Positions 10,188 to 18,278 of a DNA stretch of 64,000 nt are shown here, piece by piece; the first letter of the stretch is position 1; each line of letters starts with the position of its first letter. Source of the DNA: Luteibacter rhizovicinus (lineage in GTDB: Bacteria > Pseudomonadota > Gammaproteobacteria > Xanthomonadales > Rhodanobacteraceae); NCBI RefSeq assembly GCF_004342265.1, contig NZ_SMCS01000003.1:248001-312000 (forward strand), given 5' to 3'. The position numbers and the translations under genes are program-made. Under the pieces are notes generated by a model that did no database searches, was not told where the DNA came from, and saw only the letters and a list, made by a program, of their open reading frames with translations.

Positions 10188-12608
10188 ATGCTTTCCCCAA
10201 AGCAGAAACTGATGAACGACGCTCTGGCCGCGTCCACGCATGTGCCTTACACGGTCCACGTATCTCCGCACAATGTACGCACGCTCACTGGCGACACGCT
10301 TACCGTCATGCGTATCGACGGCATCGCGCATGAAGCCGCCGACGAACGGGACATCGAAGGATGGCATGACGCGCTCATCGGACTCATGCGCAATATCGCC
10401 GCGGAAGACATCGCACTCTGGATTCATACCGTACGGGAGGAGCGCGACAAATTTCCGGATGGCGAGTTTTCCGACGACTTCGCGGGTCGATTGAATACGC
10501 TATATCGTGCATCGCTGAGCAACTCGGCGATGATGGTCAACACGCACTACCTCACCGTACTGGTCCGCGAATCGACCGCCACCGGCTTCTTCAGGCCCGC
10601 GGGCGGGCGACTCACACTGACTGCGGCACAGGACGCCATACGCGATGCCAGCGACCGCCTCGATACACTGACCCGGGGCATACTTGCCGCACTGTCGCGC
10701 TATGGAGCGCACCGACTCGGGACACGCCAGCACAATGGCATCGTGTATTCCGACACGCTCACCTTCCTTGCCCGCCTCGTCAATGGCACATCGCAACCCA
10801 TAGCCGTTCCCAAGGGGCGTGCCGCGTTCGGCATGGTCAATGCGCGCCTCTCCTTCGGTGTAGAGCAGTTCGAAATACGCCTGCCAGATCGCCGTCAGGT
10901 TGGCGCCATGCTCGGCGTGGCGGCCTATCAGATCGAACGTACCGAGCCGGGACACCTCAATGTCCTGCTGACGTTGCCATTTCCGTTCGTTCTCACGCAG
11001 TCCTTCGCGATGTTCGGCCGGAACAAGGCCATGGCCGCACTACGAAAGCAACAGCGCCTGCTCATCAACGCCGGCGACGCGTCCGAGTCCCAGACCAACG
11101 ATATCGCGCTCGCCCTGGACGATCTTGCCGCCGGGCGAGCGGTGTTCGGCGAACATCACCTGAGCATGATGCTGCTGGCCGACAAGGAAGACGCGTTGAC
11201 CGGGCGTGTGGCGGCGGCACGCGCCGCACTAGGAGAAGCTGGCTTCCTGGTCGTGCGTGAAGACGAATGCATCGAAGCTGCCTTCTTCGCGCAATTGCCG
11301 GGCAATTTCCGCATGCGGCCACGACCCGCTCCCATCAGTTCGAACAACATCGTCGGCTATACGGGATTTCACAACTATCCATCGGGGCGCCTCGAAGGCA
11401 ACCAGTGGGGGCCCGCGCTGACACTGCTGAAAACGACGTCCGGCACACCGTACTACTTCAATTTCCATCTGCCCGGATCATCGAAACGCAGCGTGGAAGA
11501 AGCCGCCGTCGACGATCGCCTGCCCGGTCATGCCTTGATCCTCGGGCCGACCGGCGCCGGCAAAACAGTGATACAGACCTTTATGTTGGCGCAGGCCGAG
11601 AAGTACCGCCCCACGGTATTCACGTTCGATAAGGACCAGGGCCAGGCAAACTTCGTGCTCGCGATGGGAGGCACTTACTCGACCCTGCGCAACGGCATTC
11701 CGACAGGGTTCAATCCCTGCGCGCTGGACGACACGCCAGGCAACCGGACGTTCCTGCAACACCTCGTGATGCGCTGTATCCGTGGAGACGAGCCAGCCCA
11801 CCGTTTCTCTCCGACACGCGAGCGCGAAGTGCAGGACGCCGTGGCCGGCATGTATGCCATGCCATTCGAAGCGCGGCGCTTCTCGGCAATTCTTCCGTTC
11901 TTCGATCCCACCGATCCCAATGGCAACGCGGCACGCTTTCGACGCTGGTGCGCGGGAGGAACGCTTGCGTGGGTACTGGACAATCCGATAGACACGATCC
12001 ACCTTTCCACGGGCCGCTACTTCGGCTTCGACGTTACCGAATTCCTCGACAACGACGAAACCCGGACGGTCGTCGTGATGTACCTGTTTCATCGCATGGA
12101 ACAGCTCATAGACGGACGTCGGTTTATCCTCAACATGGACGAATTCTGGCGTCTTCTGCAGGATCCGTACTTCGAGGGTAAAGCCCTCGACGCGGTGAAG
12201 ACATACCGCAAACGCAACGCCATTGCGGTGTTCGGCACCCAGAGCCCCGCGGACGTCCTGCGCTCCAGCGTCAGTCGCCAGCTCATCGAGCAGTGCGTAA
12301 GCCAGCTCTACCTGCCGAATTCCAAAGCCGCCCATGAAGACTATGTCGGAGGCTTCGGGCTCACCGAACGCGAATTCGAAATCGTTCGCAAGGAAATGGT
12401 CGAAGCGAACCTGCGCGGCTTTCTTTTCAAGCAGGAAGCCTCGTCCACGGTCTGCGAACTCGACCTGGCGGGCTTCGACGACGATCTGGCCGTGCTTTCA
12501 GCGACATCGCAGTCGGTCGAAATCGCCAGACGAGCCATCTCGCTTGCCGGTCCGCGACCCGACGAATGGCTTCCCAGGTTCCACGAAATGCGCCGCGAGG
12601 CGATCTGA
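10188..12608 (+). CDS. virB4: VirB4-family T4SS ATPase
   Basis: VirB4 is the conserved ATPase that powers pilus biogenesis and substrate transfer at the inner membrane. The 806-residue product has the N-terminal CagE/TrbE/VirB domain, then Walker A GPTGAGKT (about 453-460) and Walker B in FILNMDEFWRLL (about 645-656). The region YRKRNAIAVFGTQSPADVLRS is a typical late motif. The length is normal. The start is the ATG at 10188 behind AAAGGAAG; upstream in-frame codons overlap virB3 in another frame. It is followed by virB5 after 24 bases. Both ATPase motifs are intact, so the system is likely functional. Confidence 0.96.
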   Translation: MLSPKQKLMNDALAASTHVPYTVHVSPHNVRTLTGDTLTVMRIDGIAHEAADERDIEGWHDALIGLMRNIAAEDIALWIHTVREERDKFPDGEFSDDFAGRLNTLYRASLSNSAMMVNTHYLTVLVRESTATGFFRPAGGRLTLTAAQDAIRDASDRLDTLTRGILAALSRYGAHRLGTRQHNGIVYSDTLTFLARLVNGTSQPIAVPKGRAAFGMVNARLSFGVEQFEIRLPDRRQVGAMLGVAAYQIERTEPGHLNVLLTLPFPFVLTQSFAMFGRNKAMAALRKQQRLLINAGDASESQTNDIALALDDLAAGRAVFGEHHLSMMLLADKEDALTGRVAAARAALGEAGFLVVREDECIEAAFFAQLPGNFRMRPRPAPISSNNIVGYTGFHNYPSGRLEGNQWGPALTLLKTTSGTPYYFNFHLPGSSKRSVEEAAVDDRLPGHALILGPTGAGKTVIQTFMLAQAEKYRPTVFTFDKDQGQANFVLAMGGTYSTLRNGIPTGFNPCALDDTPGNRTFLQHLVMRCIRGDEPAHRFSPTREREVQDAVAGMYAMPFEARRFSAILPFFDPTDPNGNAARFRRWCAGGTLAWVLDNPIDTIHLSTGRYFGFDVTEFLDNDETRTVVVMYLFHRMEQLIDGRRFILNMDEFWRLLQDPYFEGKALDAVKTYRKRNAIAVFGTQSPADVLRSSVSRQLIEQCVSQLYLPNSKAAHEDYVGGFGLTEREFEIVRKEMVEANLRGFLFKQEASSTVCELDLAGFDDDLAVLSATSQSVEIARRAISLAGPRPDEWLPRFHEMRREAI

Positions 12609-12632
12609 CTCATCCCGGCAAGGAGGCCTATC

Positions 12633-13307
12633 GTGACGAAACACAATCATATCCTGTTCGCCGTTTTCGCCGTCATCGTTTCAACCGCCGTCTCGGCCGG
12701 TTCCGACACCCAGGAGGTTCGCGATACGGAAACACATAGCACCCTTCGTAAGCAGATCGATGCACTGGAGAAACAAAAGGCGGCGATCGAGGAGCAGACC
12801 CGGGCCATGTCGGGGCACAGTGCAAAAGGCGCACTGGAGGCAGGCGACTACGCAAAAGACATACCCACCAACTGGCGTGAAACGCTTGAAGCCTATAAGA
12901 ACAACGACACGGTCAAAAGTTTGATTCAGGCCATGCGCGAGGTCGCAGATCCGCCTTCCGAAGAACTCACGGATAAGGAGCGCGCAAAGATCGAGACAAA
13001 GGCAGGCACTGATCGCGCCATGAACGGTGCGGCGCTCAATGCGCAGATATATCAGAACGCAACGCAACGCATCAAAGCGCTCGACAATCTCAGACTGCGT
13101 ATCGACGAAGCATCCACGGCAAAAGAAATCGCCGATCTCCAGGCGCGTATCCAGATAGAGAACGCACTGCTGACCAATGAGCTTATTCGCACCGAATCGC
13201 TCAATGCCCTGTTCATGCAGAACGAATATGCGCAAGCCTACAAATCCGTCGACGAAGATATCGACGAGAACGCCGAGGACGAAACCGGCGCGAACGACGA
13301 CCTCTGA
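12633..13307 (+). CDS. virB5: VirB5-family T4SS minor pilin
   Basis: VirB5 proteins are secreted minor pilus subunits implicated in target-cell contact. The 224-residue product has a signal peptide (cleavage near VSAG, residue 22) and is then almost entirely helical. A coiled-coil stretch runs through RKQIDALEKQKAAIEEQ, and the tail is acidic (DEDIDENAEDETGANDD). The GTG start at 12633 lies behind AAGGAGG. The position between virB4 and virB6, the length and the helical character support the call; sequence identity within this family is low, so the name rests partly on context. Confidence 0.8.
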   Translation: MTKHNHILFAVFAVIVSTAVSAGSDTQEVRDTETHSTLRKQIDALEKQKAAIEEQTRAMSGHSAKGALEAGDYAKDIPTNWRETLEAYKNNDTVKSLIQAMREVADPPSEELTDKERAKIETKAGTDRAMNGAALNAQIYQNATQRIKALDNLRLRIDEASTAKEIADLQARIQIENALLTNELIRTESLNALFMQNEYAQAYKSVDEDIDENAEDETGANDDL

Positions 13308-13322
13308 TCCGCGGAGTACGAC

Positions 13323-14369
13323 ATGGCATCCCTTACACTAGCCAGCGACATTCTCGGCGGAACCGTCGAGACGATTACAGCGGCAATGATCGAGCAGTCG
13401 ACGCGAATGATGACAATCATCTCGCCGATCGCACACGCCATGCTCGTTTGCTATGTGCTCCTCTGGGGCGCCGCCATCGCTTCGGGAAGGACGAACCAAC
13501 CTCTTGGCGACGCCGCCATACGAGTACTCCGTATCGTACTCATCGTCAGCTTCGCACTCACCGTCGGCATCTACCAGAACGACATCGCGACATTCTTCAT
13601 GGAGGTGCCTTCCGGGATCGCGGCGGGCATCGTCGATGTACCTTCAAGCAAGGGAAACACACCCGGCATCGCACAAGTACTGGATGCAGCCCTTAATCGA
13701 GGTTACGACACGGGAAAAACCGTCTGGAACTATGCATCGAGGAAGTTCGGACTATTTCGCTTCGGTTATATCGTCTATTTTTTCGTGGCTATCGCCATCT
13801 ACATCGTGGTCAGCGTTGTCGTCGCCATCGCAACCGCGCTGGTATTCCTCGGGTTCGTCGCGCTTGCGGTCCTGCTCGCTGTCGGCCCGCTATTCATTCT
13901 GATGGCATTGTTCGACAACACCCGCCGGTTCTTCGACGCGTGGCTCGGCCAGACAGTGAATTTCGGCGTCCTGTTCATTCTGGTCGCTTCGACAATCGAC
14001 CTTTGCTTCCGGGTTTTCACCAAGGTGGTCGGTGGCATCCAACTTGGCGGTCCGGCCGAAGCGGGTAAAGCCATGATCATCGTCATTGGTGTCGGCATCG
14101 CCATGATTATCACCGTGCTGCAGACCCGGCCGATGGCCGCTGCCATTTCCGGCGGCGTAGCCGCCAGTTCGCAGGGTCTGTCCCAGTTCGTCCTTGGCAA
14201 GGTATCCGGCGGACTCTCGATGGCGGGAAGCAAGTTACTCGGTTCGGGCAACCCGGTCGGCCGCGGCATATCCCAGGCGACCGGGGGAACCGCCGGCACC
14301 GGACAGCAAGCCACATCCCGCGTACACCTCAAAACCCCACGAAGCACACCCGGACGTCCATTCCGGTGA
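13323..14369 (+). CDS. virB6: VirB6/TrbL-family T4SS polytopic membrane protein
   Basis: VirB6 is the polytopic inner-membrane component of the translocation channel. The 348-residue protein has about five or six hydrophobic segments (near residues 37-56, 67-85, 145-170, 172-200, 210-230 and 240-262). The conserved central VirB6 region FIALMALFDNTRRFFDAWLGQ-like segment is present. The C-terminus is Gly/Ser/Thr-rich and probably cytoplasmic or disordered. The ATG at 13323 lies behind GCGGAG. It belongs to the short VirB6 type, without the large extensions seen in rickettsial homologues. Confidence 0.9.
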   Translation: MASLTLASDILGGTVETITAAMIEQSTRMMTIISPIAHAMLVCYVLLWGAAIASGRTNQPLGDAAIRVLRIVLIVSFALTVGIYQNDIATFFMEVPSGIAAGIVDVPSSKGNTPGIAQVLDAALNRGYDTGKTVWNYASRKFGLFRFGYIVYFFVAIAIYIVVSVVVAIATALVFLGFVALAVLLAVGPLFILMALFDNTRRFFDAWLGQTVNFGVLFILVASTIDLCFRVFTKVVGGIQLGGPAEAGKAMIIVIGVGIAMIITVLQTRPMAAAISGGVAASSQGLSQFVLGKVSGGLSMAGSKLLGSGNPVGRGISQATGGTAGTGQQATSRVHLKTPRSTPGRPFR

Positions 14370-14398
14370 CGTCGTAGCAACCCAATCAGGAATTTTCC

Positions 14399-14551
14399 AT
14401 GCGCTGGATCGCACACACACCCGCCATCATCGCCCTTCTGCTCGCCTGCGCCTGTTCCGTGAAACCTTCCCGGCCGCCCTCATGCGAGGGCCCGTACAGC
14501 CCGGTGAATCCACCCGAGCGTTACGTCCCTACCGCGGCGACGCGTTCATGA
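14399..14551 (+). CDS. virB7: Short VirB7-like outer-membrane lipoprotein
   Basis: A 50-residue reading frame, MRWIAHTPAIIALLLACACS..., with an N-terminal hydrophobic segment and the lipobox LLAC (Cys17). It is preceded by AGGAA at the right distance. Its stop overlaps the virB8 start in an ATGA. The mature part (PSRPPSCEGPYSPVNPPERYVP) is proline-rich with a second cysteine, as in the small VirB7 of Agrobacterium (55 residues). VirB7 anchors VirB9 in the outer-membrane core complex. This is much shorter than the VirB7 of the xanthomonad antibacterial T4SS, which carries an additional globular domain. The name is from position, size and lipobox. Confidence 0.82.
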   Translation: MRWIAHTPAIIALLLACACSVKPSRPPSCEGPYSPVNPPERYVPTAATRS

Positions 14552-15228
14552 ACGACCCTGCGATCGATGCCTTCATCGACGCTTCCCGCGCCTGGGAGGC
14601 CGACGAAATCGCACGCATCCGGTTAAGTGAGCGAAGGGCATGGCGATTCGCCGCACTGGGCATGGGCGCTGGCGTCGTCGGATGTATCGCCGTCGCCCTT
14701 CTCACACCGCTTAAAACCGTCGAACCATTCATCGTACGCGTGGATCGCACAACGGGAGCCGCGGACATTGTCACGCGCATTGACGAGCGTACCGTCACCT
14801 TCGACGAAGCCATCGACAAATACTTTCTCGCCCGCTACGTGAACTATCGCGAAGAGTACGCGGAAGCCGCCGCCTACCCGAACTATCGCGCGGTCAAAGT
14901 CATGTCGGGGGATGTCGCGGGCCGCGCCTATGTCCGGCAGGTCGACCCAAAAAACCCGAATTCTCCTTCGCGGGTGTACGGCAAGGATGGCGGCGTTGAG
15001 GTCGCGGTGCGTTCGATCGCGTTCCTGACCAAGGGCGTCGCGCAAGTCCGCTTTTCGCGCAAGGAACACGGCGGCCCTGCATCGGCAAAAGAAAGCCACT
15101 GGATAGCAACCATCACGTACATCTACCGAAATGCTCCGATCGATGCACAGACGCAGCTGGTCAACCCTGTGGGTTTTCATGTCACCGATTATCGCCTCGA
15201 TCCCGAAACCACGGGAGGCGAACGGTGA
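14548..15228 (+). CDS. virB8: VirB8-family T4SS inner-membrane assembly factor
   Basis: VirB8 is a bitopic inner-membrane protein with a periplasmic NTF2-like domain that nucleates T4SS assembly. The 226-residue product has a short cytoplasmic part, one transmembrane helix (about 33-55) and the periplasmic domain. Recognisable there are TPLKTVEPFIVRVDRTTG, then YVNYREEY, and the late NPVGFHVTDYRLDPE motif typical of VirB8. The ATG at 14548 overlaps the virB7 stop (ATGA) and the stop overlaps the virB9 start (GTGA). Confidence 0.94.
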   Translation: MNDPAIDAFIDASRAWEADEIARIRLSERRAWRFAALGMGAGVVGCIAVALLTPLKTVEPFIVRVDRTTGAADIVTRIDERTVTFDEAIDKYFLARYVNYREEYAEAAAYPNYRAVKVMSGDVAGRAYVRQVDPKNPNSPSRVYGKDGGVEVAVRSIAFLTKGVAQVRFSRKEHGGPASAKESHWIATITYIYRNAPIDAQTQLVNPVGFHVTDYRLDPETTGGER

Positions 15229-16139
15229 AATACGTACTGACGTGCATGCTCGCTGTATGCACCGTCTTAGTAACACATGCGGAAACGGTCCCCGTACAGG
15301 GAACATTCGACCATCGAATGAAAACCGTGCGCTATAACCGCTCGGATGTCGTCAGGATTGTCGGGCATTACGGCTACTCCACCGACATCGAGTTCGCGCA
15401 GGGCGAAGCCATTACCCATATCGCGATAGGCGACTCACTCGCATGGGAGGTGGCACCGGCGGCGAATCACTTATTCGTCAAGCCGCGCGAAGACAACGCC
15501 GTAACCAATATGACCGTCGTTACCGACCGCCACGTTTACCAGTTCAGCCTGGACGCTTCGAAAGCAGTCACTTCACGCGACAGGACGATGTTCTTCCAGG
15601 TTCGGTTCGCTTACCCGGACGACGATGCCGCACGCGAACGGGTCGAGCGCGATGCGCGCATTGCGACATCCAACGCACGGCGCATGGAGAGTGCGCTGAA
15701 ACGAACGGAGGAAGCGCGGAACTGGAACTACCATGCCTGCGGCGCGAAGGATTTCCGCCCGTCGGAGGTTTACGATGACGGCCGGTTCACTTACATGCGC
15801 TTTCCCGGCGCGCAACGCATTCCCGCCATCTTCGCCATCGACGCCGATGGCAGCGAAGGCATAGTCAACGGCGCGATGCGTGGCGACCAGTTCGTCGTGC
15901 ATACCCTGGCGCGGCGATTCGTGCTTCGCCTCGGTAATGCCGTCGCGTGCATCGAGAACCGTACTTACAACGCGCACGGCACGGCGATCCCCCAGGGCAC
16001 AACCAGTCCGAACGTCGTGCGCGAAATCAACGACAACCTGCCGGCGACGGGCAACGCATGGCCTTCCCTGGCACCCATCCCCGCGCCTGCCGACAAGGCT
16101 GCCAGCGAAACGTCTGAAGGAAGCGGACATGCTCAATAG
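15225..16139 (+). CDS. virB9: VirB9/CagX-family T4SS outer-membrane core protein
   Basis: VirB9 forms the outer-membrane ring with VirB7 and VirB10. The 304-residue product has a signal peptide (about 1-19), an N-terminal beta domain (YNRSDVVRIVGHYGYSTDIEF... typical of CagX), a linker with helical RVERDARIATSNARR, and the C-terminal domain around VYDDGRFTYMRFPG and RDQFVVHTLARRFVLRLG-like sequence. The GTG start overlaps the virB8 stop. The last 11 bases overlap virB10. Confidence 0.94.
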   Translation: MKYVLTCMLAVCTVLVTHAETVPVQGTFDHRMKTVRYNRSDVVRIVGHYGYSTDIEFAQGEAITHIAIGDSLAWEVAPAANHLFVKPREDNAVTNMTVVTDRHVYQFSLDASKAVTSRDRTMFFQVRFAYPDDDAARERVERDARIATSNARRMESALKRTEEARNWNYHACGAKDFRPSEVYDDGRFTYMRFPGAQRIPAIFAIDADGSEGIVNGAMRGDQFVVHTLARRFVLRLGNAVACIENRTYNAHGTAIPQGTTSPNVVREINDNLPATGNAWPSLAPIPAPADKAASETSEGSGHAQ

Positions 16140-17262
16140 ATCCGTGCCGGAGCAAAGCGTTTCCGGAAGCGGCAACAACCCGTCCGCGGATATCCCACAG
16201 GTGGGCCGTAGCCGCAGGACAAATCGCGTCGTCGGCATCACCGTCGTGCTCACGACGACGATAATCCTCTTTGCCTTGCTGGGACAGTTAGGTATCGAAA
16301 GACTGCGCGAGCGCAGCGACATCGCGTCGAGCGCTCAGGCAAAGGAAGCCACCGCGGTAGTGGGCGCCGCCAGCCACTTGCCGGACATCGCTCGCGATCT
16401 GTTTGTGTCGAAGCCTCCACCCGTGCCCGTTTCGGCGGGAGCAGACCACGCAAGGAGAGAATTGCTCGCACCGGAACAGCGCGCGCAGGCGTCGGACCGG
16501 CATGAGCGACGCAAACGGGCCCCTCTTCTGGTACTGCAAGCCGGAGGTCCTTCCGCGATGCCGTTGCCGTTGTCTCCAGAAGCCCCGATCGATCAATCGG
16601 TTCCTATGACGGGATCTATCGCCAGCGCGCTGACACCGTCACGAAATGCGGGAGTCAGCGCGCGGCGCCTCGCCGACCCGAATCTCACAATCACTCAGGG
16701 AAGTCTGCTGGACTGCGCGCTCGTCACAGCCATCAGCAGTCAATTGGCTGGCATGACCGCATGCGTTCTTACCCGCGACGTCTACTCCACCAATGGGCGC
16801 ATACTGCTGCTCGAACGTGGCTCGCGACTCGTCGGCCAGTATCAGTCCGGGCAGCTTCGCCAGGGAACGGATCGTATCTTCGTGCTATGGACACGCGCGG
16901 AAACGCCAAATGGCATCGTCATCGATCTGGACTCGCCGGCGACGGACAGTCTGGGCCGATCGGGCCTGACGGGCGAGGTGAACCATCACTTCTGGCTCCG
17001 CTTTGGATCGGCTCTCCTCGTTTCTGTCGTCGACGACGTTGCGAAAGCGGCGGCGAACAAACGGCGAGGAAACCAGAACACGATCCAGTTCGGTGGAACG
17101 ACCGGGGCTGCGCGCGATTCCGCATCGATTATCGTCGAGAATACGGTGAACATTCCACCGACGCTGGATGTCTCCCAAGGCTCCCGGGTAGGCATTTTCG
17201 TGGCACGCGACCTCGATTTTCGCTCGGTGTATTCGCTCAAGCCAGGAGCGGTCGTGCCATGA
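16129..17262 (+). CDS. virB10: VirB10/TrbI-family T4SS core protein
   Basis: VirB10 spans both membranes and transmits ATP energy to the outer-membrane channel. The 377-residue product has a short cytoplasmic start, a transmembrane helix (about 31-53) and a periplasmic linker only moderately rich in proline. The TrbI C-terminal domain runs from about residue 180 (TITQGSLLDCALVTAISS) to the end, with YSTNGRILLLERGSRLVGQY and VNIPPTLDVSQGSRVGIFVARDLDF as recognisable motifs. The ATG at 16129 sits behind AAGGAAGC and overlaps the end of virB9. The stop overlaps virB11 (ATGA). Confidence 0.95.
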   Translation: MLNRSVPEQSVSGSGNNPSADIPQVGRSRRTNRVVGITVVLTTTIILFALLGQLGIERLRERSDIASSAQAKEATAVVGAASHLPDIARDLFVSKPPPVPVSAGADHARRELLAPEQRAQASDRHERRKRAPLLVLQAGGPSAMPLPLSPEAPIDQSVPMTGSIASALTPSRNAGVSARRLADPNLTITQGSLLDCALVTAISSQLAGMTACVLTRDVYSTNGRILLLERGSRLVGQYQSGQLRQGTDRIFVLWTRAETPNGIVIDLDSPATDSLGRSGLTGEVNHHFWLRFGSALLVSVVDDVAKAAANKRRGNQNTIQFGGTTGAARDSASIIVENTVNIPPTLDVSQGSRVGIFVARDLDFRSVYSLKPGAVVP

Positions 17263-18278
17263 GCCATGTCGACGACGCATCCCGTCAAGCGGTGGAAATC
17301 TACATGCGGCCACTGAAGCTTCTGCTGCATGACGACATTACCGAAGTCGCCGTCAACATACCGGGTGAGGCATGGACCGAAAAGCACGGAACATGGAGGC
17401 GGCATCTTCTGCCCGAGCTGACCTTCGATCACCTGCGCATGCTCGCGAAGCTCATCGCGACATGCACCCAGCAATCCATCAGCGATTCCGCACCGGTGGT
17501 TTCCGCGGCGCTTCCTTCCGGCGAACGAGTGCAAGCGGTACTACCTCCGGCCGTGCCCGCAGGTACGGTCAGCCTTACCATCCGCAAGCCTTCCGCGATA
17601 CGACTCACACTCGACGACTACCAGACCAGCGGCGCGTTCGACGACGTATGCGCCGACTCCACCACGCCTGACGATACGGAGCGTGAGCTGACGGAACACC
17701 TCACTCACGGACGCATCCGCCTGTTCCTTGAGCGGGCTGTCGTCACCAGGCGGAACATCGTCGTGTCCGGCTCGACAGGCTCAGGCAAGACAACGTTGAT
17801 GAAAGCACTCGTCGACGCCATTCCGGCGGGCGAACGCCTCATTACTATCGAAGATACGCCGGAACTCACCATCGCCCATCAGCCCAATCACGTGCGGCTG
17901 TTCTATTCGAAGGACAGCCAGGGCGTCAGTCGCGCGACACCGAAACTTCTCCTGGAATCGTGCCTGCGCATGAAGCCGGATCGTGTACTCCTCGCCGAGC
18001 TACGAGGCGAGGAAGCCTTTGGGTTCGTCCGTAACGTGAACTCGGGTCATCCGGGCTCCATCACGTCCATACATGCCGGTAGCCCGCTCATGGCGATCGA
18101 GCAACTGATGCTCCTCATCAAGGAATCGTCGTGCGGCGGACGACTGTCGCGAAGCGATATTCGCCAGCTGCTTTTCATGCTTGTCGACGTCGTCGTGCAA
18201 TTCGGCGTGGTGGACGGACGTCGACGCGTAACAGGAATATTTTATGAACCCGCTCGCAAACGCGCCGCGCTGGGTTAA
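17259..18278 (+). CDS. virB11: VirB11-family T4SS hexameric ATPase
   Basis: VirB11 is the traffic ATPase that switches the system between pilus assembly and substrate export. The 339-residue product has an N-terminal domain (LLHDDITEVAVNIPGEAW), Walker A GSTGSGKTT (about 170-178), an Asp box (LITIEDTPEL), Walker B-like VLLAELRGEEAF and the His box GHPGSITSIHAGS. All catalytic motifs are intact. The ATG at 17259 overlaps the virB10 stop. Its last 35 bases overlap the start of virD4. Confidence 0.95.
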   Translation: MSHVDDASRQAVEIYMRPLKLLLHDDITEVAVNIPGEAWTEKHGTWRRHLLPELTFDHLRMLAKLIATCTQQSISDSAPVVSAALPSGERVQAVLPPAVPAGTVSLTIRKPSAIRLTLDDYQTSGAFDDVCADSTTPDDTERELTEHLTHGRIRLFLERAVVTRRNIVVSGSTGSGKTTLMKALVDAIPAGERLITIEDTPELTIAHQPNHVRLFYSKDSQGVSRATPKLLLESCLRMKPDRVLLAELRGEEAFGFVRNVNSGHPGSITSIHAGSPLMAIEQLMLLIKESSCGGRLSRSDIRQLLFMLVDVVVQFGVVDGRRRVTGIFYEPARKRAALG

